Source of the DNA: Chryseobacterium tagetis
GTDB taxonomy: Bacteria > Bacteroidota > Bacteroidia > Flavobacteriales > Weeksellaceae
DNA: 64,000 nt
Assembly (NCBI RefSeq): GCF_016735585.2
Contig: NZ_JAERSE020000002.1
Coordinates: forward strand, 124,001-188,000
Direction: 5' to 3'
The notes under the pieces are model-generated. The model had not been told where the DNA came from. It saw only the letters and a program-made list of their open reading frames with translations, and did not search any database. Positions 33,754-42,859 of this stretch are shown here, piece by piece. Position 1 is the first letter of the stretch. Each line of letters begins with the position of its first letter. The translations under genes were made by a program, and so were the position numbers.

Positions 33754-34173
33754 ATGAAAAAAGGTCTAGTTATAGCAATTTCAGCAGTTGCTTTGTCGTT
33801 AATCAGCTGTAAAAAGAATGAAAGCGGAAATAAGAATGTTTTAAAAGCAGAGGATTCAACGGCTGTTTTAGCTGACAACGGAAAAATTGATTCAACCATC
33901 AATTATAATATTGATGTCAACGGAAAAAAAAGTATCAAAACAGATTATGTATATAAAGCAACTGACGGAACTTTGGTAAAGGTTGTCTTCAACTACAAGG
34001 AAAACACAGTGAGCATAAGAAGTAATAATAAAACTTTTATCCTAAACAAAGTTGAATCCAAAGGAAACGAGACAACTTATGAGAAAATGGACATGAAAGC
34101 CACTGTAAAGAAAGACAGTCTTATTTTGGACCAGGGAAATAATATCATTGAACTGGCAAAAACCAAAATCTAA
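33754..34173 (+). CDS. Small predicted lipoprotein, unknown function
   Basis: A 139-residue protein with a lipoprotein signal peptide, MKKGLVIAISAVALSLISCKKNES, lipobox LISC with Cys19. The mature part looks like a small beta-rich domain: IDSTINYNIDVNGKKSIKTDYVYKATDGTLVKVVFNYKENTVSIRSNNKTFILNKVE, similar in style to the membrane-bound lysozyme inhibitor (MliC) type, a resemblance I cannot confirm (a conserved Cys is missing). It is divergent from the response regulator gene with about 180 bp between and ends at a bidirectional terminator. Confidence 0.78.
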   Translation: MKKGLVIAISAVALSLISCKKNESGNKNVLKAEDSTAVLADNGKIDSTINYNIDVNGKKSIKTDYVYKATDGTLVKVVFNYKENTVSIRSNNKTFILNKVESKGNETTYEKMDMKATVKKDSLILDQGNNIIELAKTKI

Positions 34174-34179
34174 AGTATA

Positions 34180-34211
34180 AAAAAACCGTTCAGAAATCTG
34201 AACGGTTTTTT
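34180..34211. terminator. Bidirectional terminator at the end of the ribosomal operon
   Basis: AAAAAACCGTTCAGA pairs with TCTGAACGGTTTTTT (15 bp, 2-base AA loop), with A- and T-runs on both sides. It serves the small lipoprotein gene on the plus strand and rplQ on the minus strand. Confidence 0.93.
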
Positions 34212-34230
34212 ATTTATACCTGAATGAATA

Positions 34231-34758
34231 TTATTCTTCAGTTTTTTCTTCTGTAGAATCAGCAGCTTCAGCCGTAGGCTCAGCAGCTTTTTCTTCTACT
34301 ACAGGAGCTTCAGCAACTACAGCTTCTTTCTTAGTAGCTGTTGTAGATCTTCTGCTTCTTCTTGTAGTCTTCTTCTCTTCAGCATTAGGATTATAAAGCT
34401 CATTGAAGTCTACCAATTCGATAAGAGCAGTATCAGCAGCATCACCTGGTCTGAAACCTGTTTTGATGATTCTTGTATAACCACCGTTTCTCTCTGCGAT
34501 TTTAGGAGCTACAGTTCTGAATAATTCTGTAACTGCTTCTTTATTTTGAAGATATGAAAAAACAATTCTTCTGTTGTGTGTAGTATCTTCTTTTGCTTTT
34601 GTTAATAGAGGCTCAACATATACTCTTAAAGCCTTAGCTTTAGCTACAGTAGTGTTGATTCTTTTATGCTCAATTAGAGAACAAGCCATATTAGAAAGTA
34701 AAGCGCTTCTGTGAGAAGCTGTTCTTCCTAAGTGATTGAATTTTTTACCGTGTCTCAT
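34231..34758 (-). CDS. rplQ: 50S ribosomal protein L17 with acidic C-terminal extension
   Basis: A 175-residue L17, last gene of the S10-spc-alpha cluster. The core (about 1-120) begins [37 protein letters not shown] and ends with [18 protein letters not shown], as in all bacterial L17. The last 50 residues are a low-complexity tail: first basic ([17 protein letters not shown]) and then Glu/Ala-rich ([26 protein letters not shown]). E. coli L17 has 127 residues, so this tail is extra. It lies near the exit-tunnel side of the large subunit. The gene follows rpoA after 6 bp and is closed by a strong terminator. Confidence 0.97.
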   Translation of the reverse strand: MRHGKKFNHLGRTASHRSALLSNMACSLIEHKRINTTVAKAKALRVYVEPLLTKAKEDTTHNRRIVFSYLQNKEAVTELFRTVAPKIAERNGGYTRIIKTGFRPGDAADTALIELVDFNELYNPNAEEKKTTRRSRRSTTATKKEAVVAEAPVVEEKAAEPTAEAADSTEEKTEE

Positions 34759-34764
34759 TATTAA

Positions 34765-35760
34765 TTAATTATCAGCGTCTAATTTATATTTTGCAACGTC
34801 GAAACCGAAGTTAAGACCTTTTGAATGCACTAATTCTTCTAGTTCTGTCAAAGATTTTTTACCAAAATTTCTGAATTTCATCAAATCAGACTTACTGTAA
34901 GAAACCAATTCTCCAAGAGTTTCTACTTCAGCTGCTTTCAGACAGTTTAGGGCTCTTACAGAAAGATCCATATCTGCTAATTTAGACTTAAGTAGTTGTC
35001 TTGTATGAAGAGTTTCTTCATCATATTGGATAGATGCTTTTACAGCTTCTGTTTCAAGCGTGATTCTCTCATCAGAGAACAACATGAAGTGATAAATTAA
35101 TATCTTAGAAGCTTCTGTTAAAGCATTCTGAGGACTGATAGATCCGTCAGTTTCTATATCTAATACAAGTTTTTCGTAGTCTGTTTTTTGCTCTACACGA
35201 TAATTTTCAATGCTATATTGTACTTTCTTAATCGGAGTAAAAATAGAATCAATAGCAATAGTACCTACAGGTGCATTGTTTGACTTATTTTGTTCTGAAG
35301 GAACATATCCTCTACCTTTTTCAATGTTGAAAGTAATTTCGAAAGTAACATCAGAATTTAGGTTGCAGATTAATAGATCCGGGTTTAAAACCTCAAATCC
35401 ACTGATTGCTTTTCCTAAATCTCCGGCAGTGATCACTGTTTGTCCCGAAACTTTAGCAACTACCTGCTCATTAGCCTGGTTTTCTGCTGTAGCTTTTAAT
35501 CTTACCTGCTTAAGGTTAAGGATAATTTCGGTAACATCTTCGATTACTCCTGGAATAGTTGAAAATTCGTGCTCTACACCTTCTATTTTGATAGATGAAA
35601 TAGCATATCCTTCCAGAGAAGAAAGCAACACTCTTCTCAAAGCATTACCTATTGTAAGCCCGAAACCTGGTTCTAGAGGTCTGAATTCGAATTGACCTTT
35701 AAATTCATCAGAGTTAAGTAAAATTACTTTATCGGGTTTTATGAATTGTAAAATTGCCAT
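34765..35760 (-). CDS. rpoA: DNA-directed RNA polymerase subunit alpha
   Basis: A 331-residue alpha subunit that dimerises to nucleate RNA polymerase assembly and contacts upstream promoter DNA and regulators. The N-terminal domain has [43 protein letters not shown]; the C-terminal domain, after a linker near 235-250, has [46 protein letters not shown] with the two helix-hairpin-helix elements. Length is near the E. coli value (329). It lies between rpsD and rplQ, as in the alpha operon. Confidence 0.98.
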   Translation of the reverse strand: MAILQFIKPDKVILLNSDEFKGQFEFRPLEPGFGLTIGNALRRVLLSSLEGYAISSIKIEGVEHEFSTIPGVIEDVTEIILNLKQVRLKATAENQANEQVVAKVSGQTVITAGDLGKAISGFEVLNPDLLICNLNSDVTFEITFNIEKGRGYVPSEQNKSNNAPVGTIAIDSIFTPIKKVQYSIENYRVEQKTDYEKLVLDIETDGSISPQNALTEASKILIYHFMLFSDERITLETEAVKASIQYDEETLHTRQLLKSKLADMDLSVRALNCLKAAEVETLGELVSYSKSDLMKFRNFGKKSLTELEELVHSKGLNFGFDVAKYKLDADN

Positions 35761-35793
35761 ATTATTGGGTTGAGCAAAAATTTGATTAAAAAA

Positions 35794-36402
35794 TTATTTA
35801 GAGTAAAGTTCGACGATAAGGTTCTCCTTGATGTCTTCCGGAATTTGGATTCTTTCAGGAGCAGAAATGAAGGTACCTTCTTTCTTCTCATCGTTGAATT
35901 GTAACCACTCATAATTTGATTTAGAAGCTAATGCATTTGTAACAACTTCAAGAGACTTAGACTTTTCTCTTACAGCGATTACATCACCAGCTTTTACCAA
36001 ATATGAAGGGATATTAAGAATTTCTCCGTTCACAGTAATGTGTCTGTGAGAAGTTAACTGTCTAGCAGCAGATCTAGTTTTAGCAAAACCTAATCTGTAT
36101 ACTACGTTATCCAATCTTGATTCGCAAAGTTGCAATAGAACTTCACCTGTTACACCTTTACTTCTGTGTGCTTTATCAAATAGGTTAGCAAACTGTCTTT
36201 CTAAAATACCGTAAGTATATTTAGCTTTTTGTTTTTCCGCTAACTGAACTGCATATTCTGATTTTTTAGCACCTCTTCTTTTGTTAGGACCATGTTGTCC
36301 TGGCGGTTGGTTTTTTCTTTTCTCGAAGTTTTTGTCATCTCCGTAGATTGCAGCACCAAACTTTCTAGCAATCTTAGTTTTAGGTCCAATATATCTTGCC
36401 AT
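35794..36402 (-). CDS. rpsD: 30S ribosomal protein S4
   Basis: A 202-residue primary 16S rRNA-binding protein. The start [38 protein letters not shown], the conserved [22 protein letters not shown] and the S4 RNA-binding domain ([38 protein letters not shown]) are all present. The four N-terminal cysteines of zinc-binding S4 types are absent. In E. coli S4 represses the alpha operon; no equivalent site could be judged here. It lies between rpsK and rpoA. Confidence 0.97.
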   Translation of the reverse strand: MARYIGPKTKIARKFGAAIYGDDKNFEKRKNQPPGQHGPNKRRGAKKSEYAVQLAEKQKAKYTYGILERQFANLFDKAHRSKGVTGEVLLQLCESRLDNVVYRLGFAKTRSAARQLTSHRHITVNGEILNIPSYLVKAGDVIAVREKSKSLEVVTNALASKSNYEWLQFNDEKKEGTFISAPERIQIPEDIKENLIVELYSK

Positions 36403-36421
36403 AATGGGTAAATTCTAAAAA

Positions 36422-36811
36422 TTAAACTCTTCTTCTTTTTGGTGGTCTACATCCGTTGTGTGGCATAGGAGTCACATCAACGATTTCGCTAACTTCAATT
36501 CCTGAATTGTGAATAGTTCTGATTGCAGATTCTCTACCTGCACCTGGACCTTTCACAAACACCTTTACTCTTCTTAAACCAGCTTCGTGAGCTACAGCAG
36601 AGCAATTTTCAGCTGCCATTTGAGCAGCAAATGGAGTATTCTTTTTAGAACCTCTGAATCCCATTTTACCGGCAGAAGCCCAAGAGATAACCTCTCCGTT
36701 TTTATTTGTTAAAGAAATGATGATGTTATTGAAAGAAGCCTGAATATGCGCTTCACCAATAGCTTCAACTTTTACTTTTCTTTTTTTAACTACTTTAGTT
36801 TGTTTTGCCAT
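36422..36811 (-). CDS. rpsK: 30S ribosomal protein S11
   Basis: A 129-residue platform protein of the small subunit that contacts the mRNA exit region near the 3' end of 16S rRNA. Typical segments are [46 protein letters not shown] and the basic C-terminus [12 protein letters not shown]. The length equals that of E. coli. In Bacteroidota this platform region takes part in hiding the anti-Shine-Dalgarno sequence, which fits the scarcity of such sites in this window. It lies 12 bp after rpsM. Confidence 0.98.
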   Translation of the reverse strand: MAKQTKVVKKRKVKVEAIGEAHIQASFNNIIISLTNKNGEVISWASAGKMGFRGSKKNTPFAAQMAAENCSAVAHEAGLRRVKVFVKGPGAGRESAIRTIHNSGIEVSEIVDVTPMPHNGCRPPKRRRV

Positions 36812-36823
36812 AATTCCTAACGA

Positions 36824-37201
36824 TTATTTACTAGCTTTTTTCTTGTTAGCAACAGTTTTTCTCTTTCCTTTACGGGTTCTAGAGTTGTTTTTCGTTCTCT
36901 GGCCTCTTAAAGGTAATCCAAGTCTGTGACGTATTCCTCGTTGGCATCCTATGTCCATCAATCTCTTGATGTTCAATTGCACTTCAGATCTAAGCTCTCC
37001 TTCCACTTTTACGTTTTCTGAGATATAAGTTCTGATTGCAGCCAATTCATCGTCATTCCATTCGTTGACTTTCTTGTCTTCGCTGATACCGGCAGCCTTA
37101 AGGATTTCAGAAGAAGTACTTCTTCCAACTCCGTAGATGTAAGTTAAACCGATAACGCCTCTTTTGTTTTTTGGTAAATCAATACCTGAAATTCTCGCCA
37201 T
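36824..37201 (-). CDS. rpsM: 30S ribosomal protein S13
   Basis: A 125-residue head protein that contacts the large subunit and the P-site tRNA. The start [34 protein letters not shown], the RNA-binding [33 protein letters not shown] and the lysine-rich C-terminal tail that reaches tRNA are all normal. It is a few residues longer than E. coli S13 (118). It lies 9 bp after rpmJ and before rpsK. Confidence 0.98.
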   Translation of the reverse strand: MARISGIDLPKNKRGVIGLTYIYGVGRSTSSEILKAAGISEDKKVNEWNDDELAAIRTYISENVKVEGELRSEVQLNIKRLMDIGCQRGIRHRLGLPLRGQRTKNNSRTRKGKRKTVANKKKASK

Positions 37202-37210
37202 AATTTAATT

Positions 37211-37327
37211 TTAGCCTTGTCTTTGTTTAAATTTTGGGTTTTTCTTGTTGATTACAAATAGTACACCTTTTCTGCGTACGATTTTGCAATCAGCGCTTCT
37301 TTTTTTAATTGATGCTCTTACTTTCAT
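37211..37327 (-). CDS. rpmJ: 50S ribosomal protein L36, zinc-free type
   Basis: A 38-residue protein read from the ATG at 37327 to the TAA at 37211-37213: [20 protein letters not shown], then [18 protein letters not shown]. The length and both ends (MKVRAS..., KQRQG) are standard for L36. Only one cysteine (residue 14) remains of the Cys-x2-Cys...Cys...His zinc site of the common form, so this is the zinc-independent type. It sits between infA and rpsM, the usual place, with about 64 bp before it. Confidence 0.96.
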   Translation of the reverse strand: MKVRASIKKRSADCKIVRRKGVLFVINKKNPKFKQRQG

Positions 37328-37391
37328 TTTGATAGTATTTATTTTTTAACAATAGCCAAATGGAACATACGCTCCATTTGGCAGATTGTTT

Positions 37392-37607
37392 TTAATATCT
37401 AAATGTGATTCTCCCTTTTGTTAAATCATAGGGAGACATTTCTAATTTCACCTTATCACCAGGCAAAAGTTTAATATAATGCATTCGCATTTTACCAGAA
37501 ATATGAGCAATAAGTATATGCCCATTCTCTAGTTCTACACGGAACTGAGCGTTCGAAAGTGCTTCCGTTATAACGCCGTCTTGTTCAATATGTTTTTGTT
37601 TTGCCAT
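37392..37607 (-). CDS. infA: Translation initiation factor IF-1
   Basis: A 71-residue single OB-fold protein that binds the A site of the 30S subunit during initiation. The sequence [68 protein letters not shown] core is standard (only fragments cited), and length is one residue less than E. coli. It follows secY after 3 bp and precedes rpmJ. The intervening map or adk genes seen in other phyla are absent here. Confidence 0.97.
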   Translation of the reverse strand: MAKQKHIEQDGVITEALSNAQFRVELENGHILIAHISGKMRMHYIKLLPGDKVKLEMSPYDLTKGRITFRY

Positions 37608-37610
37608 AAA

Positions 37611-38990
37611 TTAATATCCAGTCGTTCTTGATAATTTAGACTGCATTAAGCCATCATAATGATGGTTCAGCAGATATGTATTAATCTGTTGAACGGTATC
37701 CAAAATTACACCCACCATAATCAATAGTGATGTTCCCCCGAAAAATAGGGCGAACGCATCTGTCTGAACAAAGGTTCCATGCACAATTGCCGGAAGGATT
37801 GCAAAGATAGACAAAAATATTGCACCAGGCAAGGTAATTTTTGATAAAATATCATCTAAATAATCAGCGGTCTCTTTTCCGGGTCTTACTTTCGGTACTA
37901 AACCTCCATTTCTCTTCAAATCATCAGCCATTTGGTTTACCGGAATTGTAATCGCAGTATAGAAGAACGAGAAGATAATAATTAATAGCGCGAACAATAC
38001 ATTGTACTGCCAGCTAAAAACATTCTTAAAACCTGCAAGAAAAGTATTAGACTCATCTACTTTCGTTAATAAACCAGGTACGAACATCAATGCCTGAGCA
38101 AAGATAATCGGCATTACACCTGCAGCATTAACTTTCAATGGAATCCACTGTCTTGCTCCTTGCATAAGATTTCTGTTTACACCTCCTCTTGCTTGAGCTC
38201 TGCTTACATACTGAATTGGAATTTTTCTAACAGCAACAGATAGTACTACTGCCAATAGAACAACCAACATCCAGAAAATTACTTCAATAAGGATCATGAT
38301 AGATCCCATTCCTCCTTTTCCGTTCTGCACTGCCATTTCCTGTACGAATGCTTCTGGTAATCTTGAAAGGATTCCTACCATAATAAGGATAGAAATACCG
38401 TTTCCGATACCTTTGTCGGTGATTTTCTCACCCAACCACATTGCAAATACTGAACCACCTACCAAGATTACAATACTTGGTAACCAGAACATAATAGAAT
38501 TTGGCTCTACATAATATGCAGACGAGAACTGAGCATAAGGTAAAAACAATTGAGTAATAGAAGTTAAATAAGACGGTGCCTGTACAAGACAAACTCCGAT
38601 CGTTAACCATCTAGTAATTTGATTCAATGTATTTCTACCTGACTCTCCATCTTTCTGAAGTTTCTGAAGATAAGGAATAGCCATCCCCATCAACTGAACA
38701 ATAATAGAAGCAGAAATATAAGGCATGATACCCAACGCCATTACGGAAGCGTGGCTGAAAGCTCCCCCCGTAAACGACGAAAGCAAGCCAAGGAGACCTG
38801 CTCCTTGCTTGTTACCGCCTTGATTTTTATAATGCTCTAAGAGATCTCCTACTTCTGCAAGGTTAATTGCAGGTAAAGAGATATAAGATGCGAATCTATA
38901 CACAAGGATAATACCTAAAGTAAAGATAATTTTATCTCTAAGTTCCTTTAAGCTCCAAATATTTTTTAATGTTTGTATAAATTCTTTCAT
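37611..38990 (-). CDS. secY: Protein translocase subunit SecY
   Basis: A 459-residue inner-membrane protein with ten helices forming the Sec export channel. Family segments include the N-terminal IWSLKELRDKIIFTLGIILVYR, the plug region after SFTGGAFSHASVMALGIMPYISASIIVQLMG, the IPIQYVSRAQARGG loop, and the cytoplasmic loop DLKRNGGLVPKVRPGKETADYLDDIL that contacts SecA and ribosomes. It is slightly longer than the E. coli protein (443). It lies between rplO (9 bp upstream) and infA. Many exported proteins in this window depend on it. Confidence 0.98.
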   Translation of the reverse strand: MKEFIQTLKNIWSLKELRDKIIFTLGIILVYRFASYISLPAINLAEVGDLLEHYKNQGGNKQGAGLLGLLSSFTGGAFSHASVMALGIMPYISASIIVQLMGMAIPYLQKLQKDGESGRNTLNQITRWLTIGVCLVQAPSYLTSITQLFLPYAQFSSAYYVEPNSIMFWLPSIVILVGGSVFAMWLGEKITDKGIGNGISILIMVGILSRLPEAFVQEMAVQNGKGGMGSIMILIEVIFWMLVVLLAVVLSVAVRKIPIQYVSRAQARGGVNRNLMQGARQWIPLKVNAAGVMPIIFAQALMFVPGLLTKVDESNTFLAGFKNVFSWQYNVLFALLIIIFSFFYTAITIPVNQMADDLKRNGGLVPKVRPGKETADYLDDILSKITLPGAIFLSIFAILPAIVHGTFVQTDAFALFFGGTSLLIMVGVILDTVQQINTYLLNHHYDGLMQSKLSRTTGY

Positions 38991-38999
38991 TAGTTACTA

Positions 39000-39449
39000 T
39001 TATAAGGTAATTGCTTTTCCACCTGCTTTAGCAATAAGCTCTTCAGCAGATTTAGTGAATTTGTCAGCAGAGATAGAAACCGCAGATTTCAACTCTCCTC
39101 TACCCATAATTTTCACTAATTCGTTTTTAGTAATTAATCCGTTTTCAATCATAACTTCTCTTGTAATATCTCCAGTGATAGATTTATTCTCGATTAAAGT
39201 TTGAATTGTATCAAGGTTAATTCCTCTAAACTCTTTTCTGTTTACATTTTTGAATCCGAATTTCGGTAATCTTCTTTGTAAAGGCATCTGACCTCCTTCA
39301 AAACCGATTTTCTGAGAATAACCAGCTCTTGCTTTCTGTCCTTTGTGACCTTTAGTAGCAGTACCTCCTTTTCCAGTACCCTGACCTCTACCAATTCTTT
39401 TTGAATTGAAAGTAGATCCTGCAGCTGGTTTTATGTTGTTTAAATTCAT
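39000..39449 (-). CDS. rplO: 50S ribosomal protein L15
   Basis: A 149-residue protein with the glycine-rich N-terminal extension that threads into 23S rRNA: NNIKPAAGSTFNSKRIGRGQGTGKGGTATKGHKGQKARAGYS, followed by GFEGGQMPLQRRLPKFGFKN. The C-terminal globular domain ends ADKFTKSAEELIAKAGGKAITL. Length is near normal. It follows rpmD after 19 bp and precedes secY by 9 bp, the spc operon order. Confidence 0.97.
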   Translation of the reverse strand: MNLNNIKPAAGSTFNSKRIGRGQGTGKGGTATKGHKGQKARAGYSQKIGFEGGQMPLQRRLPKFGFKNVNRKEFRGINLDTIQTLIENKSITGDITREVMIENGLITKNELVKIMGRGELKSAVSISADKFTKSAEELIAKAGGKAITL

Positions 39450-39468
39450 TTTAAAATTATTTTAAAAA

Positions 39469-39645
39469 TTATTTTTGAACTTCAAGTAAGTGACTAACTG
39501 CAGCTATCATTCCTAAGATAGAAGGAGTAGCTTCGTGTTCTACAACTTGGTGAAGTTTCTTTAATCCTAATGCTTCAAGCGTTCTCTTTTGGGTTTTTGT
39601 TCTACCAATAGCGCTTCTTACTTGCTTTACTTTAATTGTTGCCAT
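39469..39645 (-). CDS. rpmD: 50S ribosomal protein L30
   Basis: A 58-residue protein read from the ATG at 39645 to the TAA at 39469-39471. It begins MATIKVKQVRSAIGRTKTQK, continues RTLEALGLKKLHQVVEHEAT and ends SHLLEVQK. This matches the bacterial L30 pattern (KQVRSxIGR...TLxxLGL), and the length is close to E. coli L30 (59). It fits exactly between rpsE (10 bp upstream) and rplO. Confidence 0.96.
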   Translation of the reverse strand: MATIKVKQVRSAIGRTKTQKRTLEALGLKKLHQVVEHEATPSILGMIAAVSHLLEVQK

Positions 39646-39655
39646 TGTTTATATA

Positions 39656-40177
39656 TTAACCGTTAAACACTTTAGTTAGAGAAACTCCTCTCATTCTAGC
39701 GATCTCTTCTGGTCTTCTAATATCCAATAACGCTTTGAAAGTAGCTTTCACCACGTTGTGAGGGTTAGAAGATCCTTTAGATTTTGAAAGGATATCGTGA
39801 ATACCAGCTGATTCAAGTACCGCTCTTACCGCACCTCCGGCGATAAGCCCTGTACCATGAGAAGCAGGTCTTAAGAAGATATCAGCACCTCCGTATCTAG
39901 CAGTAGTTTGGTGAGGAATTGTGTGGTTCATTACAGGAACTTTCACAAGGTTTTTCTTAGCGTCTTCAACTGCTTTAGCAATTGCAGAAGCAACCTCTTT
40001 AGATTTTCCTAATCCATAACCGATAACTCCTTCTTCGTTACCTACAACTACGATAGCAGAGAATCCGAAAGCTCTACCTCCTTTAGTTACTTTTGTTACT
40101 CTGTTAACAGCTACGAGACGATCTTTAAGTTCTAATCCTCCCGGTTTTACTCTTTCTATATTATCTAGTCCTAACAT
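39656..40177 (-). CDS. rpsE: 30S ribosomal protein S5
   Basis: A 173-residue protein at the mRNA entry side that helps decoding fidelity and mRNA unwinding. The double-stranded-RNA-binding-like N-terminal domain has [42 protein letters not shown]; the C-terminal domain has [24 protein letters not shown]. Residues often changed in spectinomycin-resistant strains lie in the [10 protein letters not shown] loop, which here looks normal. It lies between rplR and rpmD. Confidence 0.97.
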   Translation of the reverse strand: MLGLDNIERVKPGGLELKDRLVAVNRVTKVTKGGRAFGFSAIVVVGNEEGVIGYGLGKSKEVASAIAKAVEDAKKNLVKVPVMNHTIPHQTTARYGGADIFLRPASHGTGLIAGGAVRAVLESAGIHDILSKSKGSSNPHNVVKATFKALLDIRRPEEIARMRGVSLTKVFNG

Positions 40178-40196
40178 ATTTTCCGAAATTTAATGA

Positions 40197-40550
40197 TTAG
40201 AATTTAAGTCCACCTTCTCTCGCACCATCAGCTAGAGCTTTTACTCTTCCGTGGTATACGAATCCGTTTCTATCAAATACAATAGTTTCAATTCCTGCAG
40301 CGATAGCTTTAGCAGCAATAGCTTTACCTACAGCAGCAGAAACTTCAGATTTTGTTCCGTTAGCATCAACTCCTTTCTCTCTAGAAGAAGCAGAAGCTAA
40401 AGTTTTTCCACTGTTATCGTCGATTAACTGAGCGTAAATTTCCTTATTACTTTTGTATACAGATAATCTTGGCAATTCAGAAGATCCAGAGATTTTCCCT
40501 CTTACTCTTCTTTTTATTCTTATTCTTTTTTCTAATTTACTTAATGCCAT
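40197..40550 (-). CDS. rplR: 50S ribosomal protein L18
   Basis: A 117-residue 5S rRNA-binding protein. The N-terminal basic region ([40 protein letters not shown]), the central LASASSREK and the C-terminal [26 protein letters not shown] are diagnostic. Same length as in E. coli. It follows rplF after 15 bp and precedes rpsE by 19 bp. Confidence 0.98.
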   Translation of the reverse strand: MALSKLEKRIRIKRRVRGKISGSSELPRLSVYKSNKEIYAQLIDDNSGKTLASASSREKGVDANGTKSEVSAAVGKAIAAKAIAAGIETIVFDRNGFVYHGRVKALADGAREGGLKF

Positions 40551-40565
40551 AATACTTATAATTTA

Positions 40566-41111
40566 TTAAGCAGATTTACCAGCTTTACGTCTAACAATTT
40601 CTCCTACGAATTTCACACCTTTTCCTTTGTATGGCTCAGGTTTTCTGAAAGAACGGATCTTTGCAGCTACCATCCCTAGAAGTTGGTTGTCGTGAGACGT
40701 TAAAGTAATAATTGGGTTTTTACCTTTTTCAGTCAATGTATCAACTTTTACTTCGTTTGGAAGTTCTAGTACAATACCGTGAGAGAATCCTAAAGCTAAC
40801 TCAAGTTTTTGACCTGCGTGAGAAGCTCTGTATCCTACCCCTACTAGTTCTAGTTTCTTTTCGAAACCTGTATTTACACCAACAATCATGTTGTTGATCA
40901 ACGCTCTGTATAAACCGTGAAGCGCTTTATGTTGTTTAGTATCAGATGGTCTGTTAACGTTCAGTTCGCCATCTTTCTGTTCTATAGTAATTCCTGCTGT
41001 AAGCTCCTGAGAAAGTTCTCCTTTAGGACCTTTTACAGTAACTACACCACCGTTTTCAGTGATTGTAATTCCTGCAGGAATTGTTATAATTGCTTTACCA
41101 ATTCTTGACAT
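40566..41111 (-). CDS. rplF: 50S ribosomal protein L6
   Basis: A 181-residue two-domain protein near the factor-binding site. It begins MSRIGKAIITIPAGITI, has the middle ALHGLYRALINNMIVGVNTGFEKKLELVGVGYRA and the C-terminal signature RKPEPYKGKGVKFVGEIVRRKAGKSA. Length is normal (E. coli 177). It follows rpsH after 17 bp and precedes rplR. Confidence 0.98.
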   Translation of the reverse strand: MSRIGKAIITIPAGITITENGGVVTVKGPKGELSQELTAGITIEQKDGELNVNRPSDTKQHKALHGLYRALINNMIVGVNTGFEKKLELVGVGYRASHAGQKLELALGFSHGIVLELPNEVKVDTLTEKGKNPIITLTSHDNQLLGMVAAKIRSFRKPEPYKGKGVKFVGEIVRRKAGKSA

Positions 41112-41128
41112 TTTCCTTTGATTAAAAA

Positions 41129-41527
41129 TTAATAAACATAGCAGATTACTTCACCGCCTACTTTTTCTTCTCTAGCTTTCTTGTCTGTCATTACTCCTTT
41201 AGAAGTAGAGATGATAGAAATACCCAAACCGTTTAGTACTCTTGGAAGTTCACCAGAACCTTTGTACTGTCTCAAACCTGGTCTTGAAGCTCTTTGAATA
41301 GACTTAATAGCAGGCTTGCTAGTTTGTTTGTCGTACTTTAAAGCGATTTTGATTGTTCCTTGAACAGCGCTATCTTCAAACTTGTAGTTTAAGATATACC
41401 CTTGATCAAATAAAATCTTAGTAATCTCCTTTTTGATTTTCGATGCAGGAATTTCCACCACTTTGTGGCCTGCGCTTTGTGCGTTCCTTACTCTAGTTAG
41501 GAAATCTGAAATTGGATCTGTTACCAT
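41129..41527 (-). CDS. rpsH: 30S ribosomal protein S8
   Basis: A 132-residue 16S rRNA-binding protein of the central domain. It begins MVTDPISDFLTRVRNAQSAGHKVVEIPASKIKKEI and ends with the RNA-binding block GLGISIISTSKGVMTDKKAREEKVGGEVICYVY. Length is normal. In E. coli S8 represses translation of the spc operon through an rRNA-like hairpin in its mRNA. Here a 148-bp gap with a strong hairpin separates it from rpsN, an unusually long gap for this operon. Confidence 0.98.
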   Translation of the reverse strand: MVTDPISDFLTRVRNAQSAGHKVVEIPASKIKKEITKILFDQGYILNYKFEDSAVQGTIKIALKYDKQTSKPAIKSIQRASRPGLRQYKGSGELPRVLNGLGISIISTSKGVMTDKKAREEKVGGEVICYVY

Positions 41528-41584
41528 TTTTCTTTTATAAATTATTGGTTAAAGAACAATCAGTTTTGCAAAGACTTGAAGAGT

Positions 41585-41622
41585 AAAATATCAGACTTCA
41601 GAAATCTTCGGTCTGATATTTT
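41585..41622. promoter_or_regulatory. Strong hairpin inside the ribosomal operon, between rpsN and rpsH
   Basis: AAAATATCAGAC (41585-41596) and GTCTGATATTTT (41611-41622) form a perfect 12-bp stem with a 14-base loop that can pair further. On the minus strand, in the direction of the operon, the stem ends UAUUUUACUC, a weak U-tract; on the plus strand a better T-run follows. It could be a partial terminator, an RNA-processing site or a binding site for S8. It is the only large gap in the spc part of the cluster. Confidence 0.6.
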
Positions 41623-41675
41623 TTATCTTTAGTATCTGAACAACTTAATTGTCCCGATTTTTTAATTAGTAATTA

Positions 41676-41945
41676 TTACCAACTAGCTTTTTTAACTCCC
41701 GGGATAAGACCGTTGTTTGCCATTTCTCTGAAAGTTACTCTGGAAATACCGAACGTTCTCATGTATCCTCTTGGTCTACCTGTTAGTTTACATCTGTTGT
41801 GTAATCTTACAGGAGAAGCATTTTTAGGCAATTTTTGAAGTCCTTCGTAATCACCAGCTTCTTTAAGAGCTTGTCTTTTAGCAGCGTATTTAGCAACTAG
41901 TGCTTCTCTTTTGCGCTCACGCGCTTTCATTGATTCTTTAGCCAT
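41676..41945 (-). CDS. rpsN: 30S ribosomal protein S14, zinc-free type
   Basis: An 89-residue S14. It begins [52 protein letters not shown] and ends with the conserved [34 protein letters not shown]. It lacks the two Cys-x2-Cys pairs of the short zinc-binding form, so it belongs to the zinc-independent type (E. coli S14, 101 residues, is also zinc-free). It follows rplE after 3 bp; a 148-bp gap with a hairpin separates it from rpsH. Confidence 0.97.
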   Translation of the reverse strand: MAKESMKARERKREALVAKYAAKRQALKEAGDYEGLQKLPKNASPVRLHNRCKLTGRPRGYMRTFGISRVTFREMANNGLIPGVKKASW

Positions 41946-41948
41946 TTC

Positions 41949-42500
41949 TTAGTTCTTTTTAAATGGTAAACCGAAGTGAGTTAATAATGCTTTTGCTTCT
42001 TTATCTGTTTTCGCAGTAGTAACGAAAGTGATGTCCATCCCTTGGATTTTTTTCACTTTGTCGATTACGATCTCAGGGAAGATGATTTGCTCAGTGATAC
42101 CTAAGTTATAGTTACCTCTACCATCAAATCCGTCAGCTTTAATACCAGAGAAATCTCTAATACGTGGCAATGCAGAAGAAGTTAATCTATCTAAGAACTC
42201 ATACATTTTATTTGCTCTAAGAGTAACTTTAGCACCTACAGGCATACCTTTTCTCAATTTGAAAGCAGCTTCGTCTTTCTTAGAGATAGTACCTACAGCC
42301 TTCTGACCAGTGATGTTTGTTAATTCTTCAACAGCATAATCGATGATTTTTTTGTCAGCAGTAGCGTCTCCTAAACCTTGAGATAAAATGATTTTCTCAA
42401 GTTTTGGTACCTGCATTACTGATTTGTATCCGAATTCTTCCATCATTGCTGGAACAATCGTTTCTTTATATGCTTTTTTGGGTCTTGCTATATATTCCAT
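41949..42500 (-). CDS. rplE: 50S ribosomal protein L5
   Basis: A 183-residue 5S rRNA-binding protein of the central protuberance. It has the standard blocks [59 protein letters not shown] middle and [38 protein letters not shown]. Length is normal (E. coli 179). It follows rplX after 13 bp and precedes rpsN by 3 bp. Confidence 0.97.
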   Translation of the reverse strand: MEYIARPKKAYKETIVPAMMEEFGYKSVMQVPKLEKIILSQGLGDATADKKIIDYAVEELTNITGQKAVGTISKKDEAAFKLRKGMPVGAKVTLRANKMYEFLDRLTSSALPRIRDFSGIKADGFDGRGNYNLGITEQIIFPEIVIDKVKKIQGMDITFVTTAKTDKEAKALLTHFGLPFKKN

Positions 42501-42513
42501 GTGTTATTTAAAA

Positions 42514-42840
42514 TTATAAAGTTTCACCCGTTTTTTTGTTGATTCTTACTTTTTTATCTCCTTCGATTTTGAAACCGATTTTGATAGCTTTTCCGTCTTT
42601 TCCAACTAAAGCTACGTTAGAGATATGAATAGAAGCTTCTTTTTCAACGATTCCTCCTTGAGGATTTGAAGCTGAAGGCTTAACGTGTTTTTTGATAATG
42701 TTAAGTCCTGCAACAACTACTCTAGGGTCTCTTCCTTCTTTTTTGATCACTTCAATAACTTCACCAGTACTACCTTTAAGACCTTTCTTACCTGTAGTTA
42801 CGATTACGTTATCTCCTCTTTTTATTTTTAACTTTGACAT
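42514..42840 (-). CDS. rplX: 50S ribosomal protein L24
   Basis: A 108-residue assembly-initiating protein that binds the 5' domain of 23S rRNA. The KOW motif lies at the N-terminus (LKIKRGDNVIVTTGKKGLKGSTGEVIEVIK), followed by RVVVAGLNIIKKHVKPSASNPQGGIVEKEASIHISNVAL, the standard L24 core. Length is normal (E. coli 104). It follows rplN after 19 bp. Confidence 0.97.
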   Translation of the reverse strand: MSKLKIKRGDNVIVTTGKKGLKGSTGEVIEVIKKEGRDPRVVVAGLNIIKKHVKPSASNPQGGIVEKEASIHISNVALVGKDGKAIKIGFKIEGDKKVRINKKTGETL

Positions 42841-42859
42841 TTTTTTAAAATTTTAAATA

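Noticed and set aside
35210..35695. 161-codon frame antisense to rpoA
   Set aside because: It is a shadow of rpoA with no promoter or protein-like pattern.
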